Assembly: GCF_020379485.1 (NCBI RefSeq)
Contig: NW_026016706.1
Coordinates: 28,501 to 92,500 of the forward strand
Length of the DNA: 64,000 nt
Reading direction: 5' to 3'
DNA from: Brassica napus
Lineage: Eukaryota > Streptophyta > Magnoliopsida > Brassicales > Brassicaceae
A program made the position numbers and the translations under genes. This document shows positions 9,625 to 19,381 of this stretch, piece by piece. How positions within the stretch are numbered: the first letter of the stretch is position 1; the number at the start of each line of letters is the position of its first letter. The notes under the pieces are model-generated. The model worked only from the letters and a program-made list of their open reading frames with translations, made no database searches and was not told the DNA's origin.

Positions 9625-11387
9625 TGTTGCAGGCTGAGATTCAGGCTACTCAAATGGACGGACTGAGGTTCAAGAACTCGGACTGGACAGGACGGACGGA
9701 CGGCTATGGAGCGGCTAGACGGACGCGATGGAGAGGAAGATGGCCGATCTGGTTCCTGAAACAAAAGAGATTTATTTTTATGTGTTTTTTTATGAATCAA
9801 AATGATGAACAGAAAGAAAACTAAATGATAAATGAAGAACAGAAGCAAATATGACTTTTTATGGGTTTTTATATTGAATGGAAAATCTAGAGCAATATGA
9901 TGCAAAATGAAACAAAATAAGAGAAGGATAGAGATGGCTGATGGATTCAAGTTGCTGGACTGATGTCTCTCTCAACAAGAACAGGGGATGGAGGTGGCGT
10001 GAAGGTGGTATCTTGCTTGCTGGACTGATGTCTCTCTCAAGCCGGATCAAGGGATGGATTGAAGTGGATTTGCGGATGAGGTTTTGATTGAATCTCTCAA
10101 TCTGATGAAGGATGGATCGAATTGATTGACTCTCTCAATCTGTGTACTGAGCTTGTTTGATTTGCACAAACAAACTAGACTCACGAAATCAATAGAACAA
10201 CAAAGAATCTCTCTTTGAATCCTAAAGACCGATATTTTATACAAAGAAGAATCTTTGATAAAAACTGAATAAACTTTTTATTAACTTGGTGATTAAGGGT
10301 GCCCTCTACAATGGACGACAATGAGCTTATATAATGCTCAGATACAAGATTCTAAACGTTCACAAAAGAAAAGAAAGGAAACAAATCTAAACTAAGCAAG
10401 AAATCGGAAACTAGCCGTTGGAGCCTTTTGTGGGATTTTGGCTCCAAGTGAAGAAACTTGATTTGCTTGAATCTGGACGGTTTAAGGGGATAAGAGAGCT
10501 TTCTTGGGACCTTCTTGAATGCTTGGTAGAAGCTGATCTCGTCCTTGCCTTGGTAGAAAAAGAGCTGTTGGAGTTTGAATGCAAGACACTCCAAATAAGG
10601 CAGTTTGGTGATAATGGGGATCTTCTTATTCCTATGTGGGCTGGTGCATGGGATGAAGTTGTAGAACTCTTCTGGCTCGTGTATAATGTCTCCTGGATGT
10701 CTTGGTTCTGTCTGGACGTCGTCTGGTTCTCCTGGTTGGATTGGAATTGCTTGGAATGGATCAAACCGAAAGATTGTCCAATCTTTCCATAAATAGCTCC
10801 GGTTGGGTTTAAGTGATTCTCCATTGAACCAACTGATCTCCTGGGTTCTGGTGCAGCTAAGGACTTCTGGAATACCTCCTGATTGGTTAAGATGATCTCC
10901 TGGTTCCCATAAATAGCTCTGGGTCGAACCAAGTTGAATTGGTTGAAGACTTTCCATAGATGACGTCGGTTTGGCCGGTTCTGGGGAATTGATCATAACT
11001 CCTAATTTCCGTGGCCATTTCTCCTGATCTTGGGCTTTATGAAAAGATGATAAACTCCTCTTGACTTCTGTGATGGGTTTTGCTTCAGGCCGCTCCTTCA
11101 TTGAGTTTGAACCTTCTTCTAAAGTCGGGTACTCGCAGATGGACGGGTTGAGAAACCTCTGAATTGTAAAATTCATAACTTCTTTCTCCGTGATTATTTT
11201 GGCCCAATTCCAATTGGCCTGGACTCCTTCTTGAGTATAGAATGCATACAAATTAGCCTCGAGATTTAAACCCTCCTGGTTTGTAAGATATGGCATTTTT
11301 AGTGCATGTATGTCCTGGTTGGCGCCTTGGCTGGTTGAGTAGGGTGTTGGGTCGACCTCTGGTTCAGCTGCTGAATTGCTGGCCGCA
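9625..11387 (-). repeat. 5' LTR of gag-only element
   Basis: Pair of 5049-6734, 1763 bp. It contains an open frame at 10352-11296 on the minus strand (314 codons) corresponding to the C-terminal extension of the interior ORF, including the stretch that is interrupted in the other LTR. Coding overlap with an LTR is uncommon in plant retroelements. Confidence 0.9.
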
Positions 11388-11390
11388 TAA

Positions 11391-11466
11391 TTGAGTTACG
11401 GGCCGCACGTTCAACCACTACCGCCTGAATTTCTTCAGGCAATTCAAGAAGAGGGAAAAATTCCAT
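11391..11466 (-). pseudogene. F-box protein pseudogene, copy 1, 5' part
   Basis: The minus strand from the ATG at 11464-11466 reads MEFFPLLELPEEIQAVVVER, then AARN up to the retrotransposon, matching the start of F-box copy 2 at 18653. This is the beginning of the F-box (SCF-binding) motif. The gene is disconnected from its remainder at 4459-5048. Confidence 0.8.
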
Positions 11467-12770
11467 CTACACTAACTCAGCCTATAATTGATTTAGAGAG
11501 ATAGAGAAAATGTGTAATAATTGACTGTTGAGAGTCCGATTGTTCTCAGTACCTTATTTATAATTCAGCCAACTCAAGCCGAAACATGATTCGCGACGGT
11601 TGGGATTTCACGTGAATTTTAATAAATCAAAATTAATATTAGGCGTGAAATAAAATTAACTCAGCTGTAAAAAGAATTAATTCAGCCTTCAAATAGCATT
11701 TACCTTGCCTAAGAAACAATTAACTCAGCCTTGGAAACAATTAACTCAGCCTTTAAATAGCATTTAATCAAATATCAGAAAATAACATTATTATGCGTGT
11801 GAGAATTTTTGGCTGCCATGATAATATCGAGACTCATTATTAGTATGTCTTTACATATAGGGATACAGCAAGCACTCATGTATTATAACTAACAATAATA
11901 AGAATTATCTAAAATCTAAAAAATAATTTAAAATAAAAAAGATAATTCTTATATATTGTGTGGTTATCCGAACTAATAAATAAAAATTAATATTAGTCGC
12001 TTCAATCAATTATGCCATGATAATATCGAGACTCATTATTAGTATGTCTTTACATATAGGGATACGGCAAGCACTCATGTATTATAACTAACAATAATAA
12101 GAATTATCTAAAATCTAAAAATATTTTAAAATAAAAAAGATAATTCTTATATATTGTGTGGTTATCCGAACTAATAAATCAAAATTAATATTAGTCGCTT
12201 CAATCAATTATGCCGCCCTTTATTAGGCGTGTGAAAATAAGTCAAGGTTCAAAAAAATATCGAGACCTTTATACTATCGAGACAATAAAATTTTCGTTAA
12301 TGGAGTTTCTTGTTAGGTTGGTTTAATTCAGTCATATGTAAACGATAACCTGACCGTAACCGTAAGTCAGTCTTTTGATAAGTCAGTATATTTTAATAAA
12401 ATCATTTAATAGCCGGAAAATTAAATTAACTCAGCCGTGAAAACAAATAATTCAGTCTTCAAATAGCATTTACCTAGCCTCATAACGTGGATAAAGGGCA
12501 CGCTTGGCATTTAAAAAATGCCAGTAAAAAATGCCAGTAATAAACAATTAACTCAGCCCTTAATTAGATTTTACTTAGCCTTAAGAACCATTAACTCAGC
12601 CTTCAAATAGCATTTACCTAGCCTAAGAAACAATTAACTCAGCCTTTGAAACAATTAACTCAGCCCTTGGAAACAATTAACTCGTAGTCGAAGAGATGCT
12701 TTCCAAAGGACATGAACTATCTCGTAGTCGAAGAGAAGCTTTCCAAACGACTCCAATAGATCATTTTTTA
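11467..12770. repeat. Non-coding TCAGCC-motif DNA with rearranged segments
   Basis: No gene. It contains about eleven TCAGCC-type motifs, a 199-bp tandem duplication (separate entry) and, at 12478-12542, a ~60-bp sequence (CATAACGTGGATAAAGGGCA onward) that also occurs at the MULE end near 22957. Confidence 0.7.
11815..12212. repeat. 199-bp tandem duplication with AT-rich hairpin
   Basis: GCCATGATAATATCGAGACT starts at 11815 and again at 12014. Each copy has a perfect 13-bp inverted repeat ATAAGAATTATCT...AGATAATTCTTAT (11898-11910 with 11940-11952 in the first). The related stretch near 3870 lacks the hairpin part. Confidence 0.8.
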
Positions 12771-12780
12771 TTTATAAATA
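12771..12780 (+). promoter_or_regulatory. TATA box of small single-exon gene
   Basis: TTTATAAATA lies 52 bp before the ATG at 12832. Confidence 0.5.
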
Positions 12781-12831
12781 CAAAGCGCACAATGCCACAA
12801 ATCCAAACCCTCATTAAGTGATCAAGTGGCA

Positions 12832-13194
12832 ATGGAAGGATCGAAAAGATCGATGAAGCGTCCTATGGAGGATGTCTATGGCGCGGATGCTGTTGAAGGT
12901 TATAACAAAGGGAAAATGGAAACGACGGAGCATTACAGGGCGCTTCTCCGCTTGGCCAAGGAACAAAGGCAATCTGAATCTGAATGGAACGACGCCTCCA
13001 GCAAAGTAAATTCTATTGCTGGGCGCATGGAATTGCTTGATGCCATTATCAAGGCCGAAGGCAAATTTGACCTCGTGGCTGAGTTGGAGACACTTACCGC
13101 TCAGCATTGTGAAGCCGAAGCAGAGTTGGGAGCTGTGAAGGTCATCGACCCTGACTGGTGTAAGCTTCATGAAAAATGGATGCTGGATGATTAA
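12832..13194 (+). CDS. Uncharacterised small coiled-coil protein (120 aa)
   Basis: Single-exon ORF with a TATA box upstream and a clean stop. I do not recognise the family. The protein starts MEGSKRSMKRPMEDVYG with a basic, possibly nuclear-targeting N-terminus (KRSMKRP). It continues with an acidic helical stretch (RALLRLAKEQRQSESEWNDA to VAELETLTAQHCEAEAELGA) whose heptad-like Leu/Ala spacing suggests a coiled coil, and ends WCKLHEKWMLDD. No membrane segment. It is flanked on both sides by TCAGCC-motif DNA, like the other accessory genes here, so it may be an element passenger. ATG 12832 is preferred to the GTG at 12826. A chance ORF is possible but promoter and composition argue otherwise. 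Confidence 0.55.
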   Translation: MEGSKRSMKRPMEDVYGADAVEGYNKGKMETTEHYRALLRLAKEQRQSESEWNDASSKVNSIAGRMELLDAIIKAEGKFDLVAELETLTAQHCEAEAELGAVKVIDPDWCKLHEKWMLDD

Positions 13195-14283
13195 TCTCAT
13201 GTCATCAACTTCTCTTTTATTTTTATGTTTTTTAAGACCGGATTTTATGTACTATGTAACACACATCATGTTTTATTTTCTACCTATTCATATAACTCAG
13301 TCGTGACATAAATTAACACAAATCAGTTTTAGGCGTGAAATAAAATTAACTCAGTTGTAAAAAGAATTAATTCAGCCTTCAAATAGCATGTACCTAGCCT
13401 AAGAAACAATTAACTCAGCCTTGGAAACAATTAACTCAGCCTTTAAATAGCATTTAATCAAATATCAGAAAATAACATTATTATGCGTGTGAGAATTTTT
13501 GGCTGCCATGATAATATCGAGACTCATTATTAGTATGTCTTTACATATAGGGATACGGCAAGAACTCATGTATTATAACTAACAATAACTCAGCAAGACG
13601 GTTCATTTATCCAGACCAGTGTAAATCGAGACCATTATTATGCGCGTGATCAAATTCAGTTGCCATGAGTTTTTCGATGTTTTCCTCGACTCTAATTGGC
13701 CAGTAAGATATAATTCAGCCAACTCAGTCGAAACATGATTCGCGACGGTTGGGATTTCACGTGAATTTTAATAAATCAAAATTAATTTTAGGCGTGTGAA
13801 AATAAGTCAAGGTTCTAACAAATATCGAGACCTTTATACTATCGAGACAATAAAATTTTCTTTAATGGAGTTTCTTGTTAGGTTGATTTAATTCAGTCCT
13901 ATGTTTTAATCAAATCATTTAATAACCGTGAAATTAAATTAACTAAGCTGTAAAAACAAATAATTCAGTCTTCAAATAGCATTTACCTAGCCTAAGAAAC
14001 AATTAACTCAGCCTTAGAAACAATTAACTCAGCCCGTAAATAGATTTTACTTAGCCTTACAAAAATTAACTCAGCCTCGAAATAGATTTTACGTTGCCTT
14101 AGGAACCATTAACTTAGTCTTCAAATATATTTAACTTAGCCAACGAAACAATTAACTCAGCCTATAAATAGCATTTAATCAAATATTAGAAAACAACAAC
14201 TTAGCCATAGAATATTAGTCTCGACATACAACATACTGGAATAGCAAATAACATAAAAAGATAAGTTTCGATACATTACATCT
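13195..14283. repeat. Non-coding TCAGCC-motif DNA
   Basis: No gene. The motif AACTCAGCC and variants (ACTTAGCC, ATTCAGCC) recur roughly every 22-45 bp in 13,340-13,450 and 13,920-14,200, separated by GAAACAATTA or AAATAGCATTTA linkers. The 13,320-13,560 part repeats 11,640-11,880. Confidence 0.75.
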
Positions 14284-14390
14284 TCACCACTTCCTTGTGT
14301 CCCTTAACAGGTTTATCGGTTCAAAATCACGTAAGAACAAGCCGAGCTCTTTGATCCAGAAACAGCGGTTATACATGTTATCATCCTTAG
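14284..14390 (-). pseudogene. F-box protein pseudogene, copy 2, 3' end
   Basis: Encodes the tail TKDDNMYNRCFWIKELGLFL, then RDFEPINLLRDTRKW and a stop (14284-14286), parallel to copy 1. It is cut from the rest of the gene by the solo LTR at 14391-18061; the duplicated CTTAG at 14386-14390 and 18062-18066 belongs to the coding sequence. Confidence 0.8.
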
Positions 14391-17300
14391 TGTAACACCC
14401 CCGAACCGTCCTAGGCATAGGTCGACCCACCGGCCAACAATCAAACAAGAACATGACCGACAGACGACCCACACCAAGGGTTGGAGATGAAAGGCCAACC
14501 GGCCAGCCAACAATCAAACAAGAACATGACTGACCGTCCAACCCAACACCATGGTTCAGAAGCGCTACGTGACGGGCTAGGGACAATCCGGTCAGAGTCA
14601 CAAACTTTACTCCACAACCTAGACCAGTTCATCCACTAACTCGTCCCGCTGCGTCAAGGCATAAGGCTTTGCAACCCGTACCTAGAGTTAGCGTTTTCCG
14701 TTAGATCAAGGCCTAAGGCTTTTCAACCCGTACCTCGACCTAACGTTGTGTTAGACCGGACTAGTCAAATGTCAGAGTACTCATGAAGCGCATATAAAAC
14801 AATTACTTTTATTGATTCAAGAAATATTCATACATTGAATAATTCAAGACTGGGCCCGGCCTAATGCCAAATCGAGTCAACATAACACAATTCACAATAC
14901 CGTTTACAAAAGGCATGAAAATCTACACCGGCGGTCATAACGTCCAGCACGAAGCTATCTGATCGTCCTTACCTAAAGCGACCTGCAAAAAGGACAACAG
15001 AGTTGGATGAGTAATCTAGTATTACTCAGTGAGCTGGCGGCCTCTACCCGCAACCTAGACTCTACCCAGACAACCCAAAATAACAATCAATCTAGCCCTA
15101 GCATGCAATAAAAGCTAAGGCTAAGCAAGCCGTTACTAAGTTAGACTTGGCCTCCTGCCATGATCTAGCTTCAAGTAACGGGAACCTGCATTAAAACAAG
15201 TCAACAAGCAATTCCTAGTTAACCATATATACGCCTGAGTTCAATACTCATGTAGTGTTAGACACTTAGACTATACAAGTATCATTAATTGATCGACCAA
15301 CAATCAAACAAGAACATGATCGGCCAACCAATGATACCGCATAGCTTTAATATCCACCACCCTTCACAAGCAATCACTCAAACACATACAGGCCAACGTC
15401 AGGCCTACACTAACGAAATACACATCAAGCCTAATCCGGTACCTAAACCAGACTTAGACTTAACGTCAGAACCTGCAAGCAAATCAATCAACCACAAACA
15501 CAATCACAATAATAAGACTATGAGTAACTACGACTCGATCTAACTTGTAACACCGTATATCGGTGCTACACTAACTCGAGGGTTCCATAACCCTCTACGA
15601 CACTCTAACACAACACTCTAACCTGGGCCCTGGTGACATTGTGTTCCTCCTCTCTATCGGCAATATCCTATCTCCCTACCACAAAGGCCAGAAGAAGGAA
15701 CTATCAACCGACCGGGCCCACAGTCATTCGGGTCACCGCGCGACAGCCCACAATCCTTCGGGTCACTGCCACATTACACCGTCGTGTAATACTCAGCCAT
15801 AGTACATGACACCGTTCGTCTGAGTCTTCCCGATCCAGCGAATAAGGGGTTTCCTTGAACCCGCTGGGTACGAGGCCGAGGAAACACTAATCAACCCCAA
15901 ACAAGCCTAGCATGGGCGGGTTACGCACATACTGTCGGCAACACTCACACAACACAAACTCAATCTAGAACCTAACCTAAAGCTAAAGTTCCAGATCCTA
16001 ACTAGACACTCGACTCTACAACGCAACCCAATAGTACCAGTAGTCCGGCCTATATGGCCTAAGACCCTTAGTACTAACTACAAAACAATAATATCAATAC
16101 TAAACAACACAATCAAACCGTTACCCAGATAGTCCAGCCTCCCACTGAGAAACTATCTTTAAAGATAACGGGAACCTGCACTCAACAATATCAGCACGCA
16201 ATAATAGAAAACATGATGCATCCTAGCCCTAGTCCTAGTCAGGTTATTAACTCAGTCTTAATTCTATTCATCTCAGCTTAGCCCTTGCTAAACTGAGTCC
16301 GGTTCCATAAATAAAATAAACCCTAAGGACTCTACCATTCAATAACGTGATCATTCAACTCTATATGCGACTCGATCTACCCTAAATTCCAAGTGGAATT
16401 CAAACAAACCAACTCACAGTGTTCTAGGCGAGAAGCAGCTGGTTGATCGGAGAAGACTTGGCCAAAACCCGATGGAAGACTTGACTGGACTGGACTGATC
16501 TTGACTTGGACATAACCTCGGCTTCATCATGAAGAAACTGACACGTCTGGACAGACTGATCTGGACAGAATCTCCTTTAGCTGCGGGACAGTTCTTCGGA
16601 CATTTCGGCGGAGTATCGAGGAGAACTTCAACTGATCTGAACCCATGGAACTGAACTAATCTTGGACAGCACCTCCACTTGATTGTAGGAGAATATGACT
16701 GGCTTGGACGGATTGAATTGGACAGAGCTTCCGCGTCACAATCGTAAAGAATCGACGATTGGACGGAACTTGCCTTCTCGGTCTTCAGAATCGATCAAAC
16801 TCTAGATCGAACACTTTCTTTCTCTCTCTCTCTCTCTAGCCACGTTGACTTCCCATTTGAAGTGATCTTCCCTTGATTGATCTTCAGTTGGACAGAACCT
16901 TCCCTTGGCGCTGACTCGAAATCAATAGAGAACTGATCTCGAAAACTCTCGAAAACTCTCAAAATAGCTCGAAATCACTTGCTTTCTTTTTCTACTTTTC
17001 TCTCACGTTTTGAAATGGGTTTGGACAGGTCTGGATGTGAAGAAATGAGCTGGGGTCGTGGGGTATTTATAGGAGACACCAGCCAATCAGCTTCAGGTTG
17101 GTGGCAGCCCGTGTCTCGATCCGCATGGCTCCGGACGCATGCACGGCGACACCTCGTGCTCCACATGGCTGGCTGCATGTCCAGGATACATGCAGGACGC
17201 CACCACTCCTCCCAGATGTCAGGCTGCATGACTGGAGCTCATGCAAGGCGCCACACATCCTCACACATGTCGATCAGCATGCTTCGGTTGCATGCGCAGA

Positions 17301-18061
17301 GACACCTCGTGCTTGGCCGTTCCACCTCGTGCTTCTATGTGTCAAGCTGCATGTTCAGCTTTCATGCACGTCTACACCTCCTCCTTGTGTTGACACTCAG
17401 CTGCTGATGTGATAGACAGAACGTCCTGGCCATATGCATAGGGACACCTCGAGCGTCTTGGTCGGTTTACGCGATTTTTGACCCTTCCGGCATATTTTCG
17501 TCTCGCGATCAATCCCGAATATTTTTCCGCTCCCGTTCTGATGAGCTAAATATTTTTAATAAACTCCAATCTGAACTCTGACCTGGTGGTAAACATTTCC
17601 TGATCCTTTGGCTTCATCGAAAACTTTCGTAATACTGAAATTAGGGTTTTCGTCCAATTTCGGGTTTTCCCGTCGTGCTTCGATCCCGTCGTGCTTGTTT
17701 CCCGTCGTGCTTGCTTCCCGTCATGCTTAATTCTCGCCATGTTTCCAATGTCTTCGAAATAGTATTCTGCTGATACGAAGTTTCACGGAAAACTTCTTGC
17801 TGAAGAAACGTCATTCTTCCAAAACGTCGAGCTTCTAAACCGTCGTGCTTCCAAAAATGTTATGCTTCCAAAACATCCGTCTCATCAATCTAAGACATCT
17901 TCTAACTATGGTCGAGCAACTTATTCGACTCATAGTTAACTCACGATCACTTCTTCACCCACTTCGTAATTCAAAACTTCTCGATCGCCCGCGACTCGAC
18001 CACCACAAAGGTACTCGACCATTCTCTCTCCTTTTTTTTTTTTTTTTAACGGGTTTCTACA
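14391..18061 (-). mobile_element. Solo LTR (3671 bp) of the long-LTR family, inserted in F-box copy 2
   Basis: In plus orientation it begins TGTAACACCCCCGAACCGTC and ends AACGGGTTTCTACA, flanked by perfect 5-bp duplications CTTAG (14386-14390, 18062-18066). It is the reverse complement of the LTRs at 48556-52362 and 53570-57427, with shared landmarks such as CAGGTTCCCGTTA-type words and the GACCCGAAGG/CCTTCGGGTC repeats, but it is more diverged and has a T17 run near 18031. No interior or partner LTR is nearby, so it is a solo LTR left by LTR-LTR recombination. Short ORFs inside are not conserved between copies. Confidence 0.9.
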
Positions 18062-18653
18062 CTTAGTGACATCAATGTGCCACAAGCAGTGACATTGTCG
18101 CTGCACAAGATTTGCACATTGTCATCTGTAGAACGGACATAAAAAAGCAAATGAACAGGACCTTATGGTTGCGAAAATAGTCACCATGCCACAAACCCCA
18201 ACCCCATTTAACAGAGCGCACTAGTTTACCGATCCTGTCAACAGATTCAAATGGAATACCATCAAAATACTTCCCATCACCCTCAAAGATTGCTCGATTC
18301 ATTGCGTGTGTATACACAGCACGCTCATATCCAGCATCTGCTGCACGCTTCATGAGAGAAAGCCCTTCTTCATGAAGGTCCAAGGAGTAGAAAAACGGTA
18401 CACCTTTTATATAAAGCGTGCTTGGATTTCCCTCATCGTAGCAAGCTTTCAACAACTCAGAAGGCATATTGAGTCCCCAGGGAACGGATAAAACATCGGG
18501 GAAATGGTAAACCCCACGCCGCTCTGCTAACGCCTTCATCGACCTCGACGATGCTTTGAGGCCATAGAGATCTTGGATGGAGTTACGGGCCGCACGTTCA
18601 ACCACTACCGCCTGAATTTCTTCAGACAATTCAAGAAGAGGGAAAATTTTCAT
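18062..18653 (-). pseudogene. F-box protein pseudogene, copy 2, 5' and central part
   Basis: Starts MKIFPLLELSEEIQAVVVER at 18653 and stays open through the F-box-like region (residues ~5-45), RGVYHFPDVLSVPWGLN, GNPSTLYIKGVPFFYSLDLH, MKRAADAGYERAVYTHAM and VRSVKWGWGLWH. A frameshift near the poly-A/T run at ~18140-18150 and an in-frame TGA in the Cys-rich part (~18122) break it before the solo LTR. The family belongs to plant F-box proteins of the At2g35280/At1g67623 type, with SCF-adaptor function inferred from the family only. Leader sequence (AATTGATTTAGATAGACAGA) resembles that upstream of copy 1, so both copies derive from one duplicated gene with its promoter. Confidence 0.8.
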
Positions 18654-19381
18654 TTACTCTCTCAGGGGTGAAATTGATTTAGATAGACAGAGAAAATGTG
18701 TAAAAATATAGAGTTGAAAGTCTTATTTATTGGCAGTGTGAAACTCAGTCGACTGACGACCTTTCTTTTTTTTTGGCGGGAATTTTTAAAAAATAAGCAT
18801 GAAAATCAACAAATCAGCCGTAATACAAAAACATTAAAACCATAAACTAAGCCGTAATACAAAAACATGAAAATCTCTACAACACTTGCTTACATCGGAC
18901 AAGTTTTCGCATAATGATATAAGAAAAATAGGATGAAATCTGCTTTAGAAGTTGCACTATCAACTTCTAAAGCAGATTTCATCCTATTTCATACTACTAA
19001 TTCAAAATAACTCAGCTGTTAAAAAGGTAACTCAGCCTTAGTAAACAAAAACTCAGCCCATGTTAACACTAACCCAGCCGTTACGCATATCAGAGTCGTT
19101 GAGATGCTTTCCAAAGGACATGAAAAATAACAGCCCGGCCATAAGTATTAACTATTAAAATCAACAACCCAGACGTAAGAAAAACATGAAAATCAACAAA
19201 TCAGCCGTAATACAAAAACATTAAAACCATAAACTAAGCCGTAATAAAAAAACATGAAAATCCCTACAACAACCCAGACGTAATAAAAACATGAAAAAAA
19301 ACAAATCAGCCGTAATACAAAAACATTAAAACCATAAACTAAGCCGTAATACAAAAACATGAAAATCCCTACAACACTTGC
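18654..19381. repeat. Motif-rich spacer with repeated fragments of the transposase 3' end
   Basis: No intact gene. The words AAATCAGCCGTAATACAAAA and AACTAAGCCGTAATACAAAA recur around 18,815, 18,845, 19,200, 19,235, 19,305 and 19,345. A stretch (CACTTGCTTACATCGGACAA...) identical to the transposase 3' end at ~19,375-19,402 also appears at ~18,886-18,912 and leads into the hairpin at 18926-18989. Confidence 0.75.
18926..18989. ncRNA. Perfect 29-bp inverted repeat derived from the transposase gene
   Basis: Left arm 18926-18954 and right arm 18961-18989 are exact reverse complements with a 6-base loop CACTAT. The arms copy the coding sequence at 19461-19498 (codons of KKNRMKSALEIALSN) with one mismatch. 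The left arm plus loop is an inverted copy of that segment and the right arm a direct copy. A transcript from either strand would fold into a 29-bp duplex with one arm antisense to transposase mRNA. Expression is not shown by the sequence. Confidence 0.6.

Larger units (their letters stand above)
5049..11387 (-). mobile_element. Non-autonomous gag-only LTR retrotransposon (TR-GAG-like)
   Basis: The element runs on the minus strand: 5' LTR 9625-11387, PBS 9611-9622, leader, gag-like ORF, a second ORF with one CCHC knuckle, PPT 6736-6750 and 3' LTR 5049-6734. Both LTRs start TGTTGCAG and end GGCCGCA in plus orientation. There is no protease, reverse transcriptase or integrase in the 2.9 kb interior, so it must be mobilised in trans. 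By eye the LTRs differ at roughly a dozen single bases over ~1.69 kb plus one ~77-bp deletion, suggesting a recent insertion. Three extra bases (TAA) between LTR and right flank are unexplained. Confidence 0.88.

Noticed and set aside
16799..16832. CT microsatellite in the solo LTR as a regulatory element
   Set aside because: A simple CTCTCTCT run within LTR sequence; nothing ties it to a gene.
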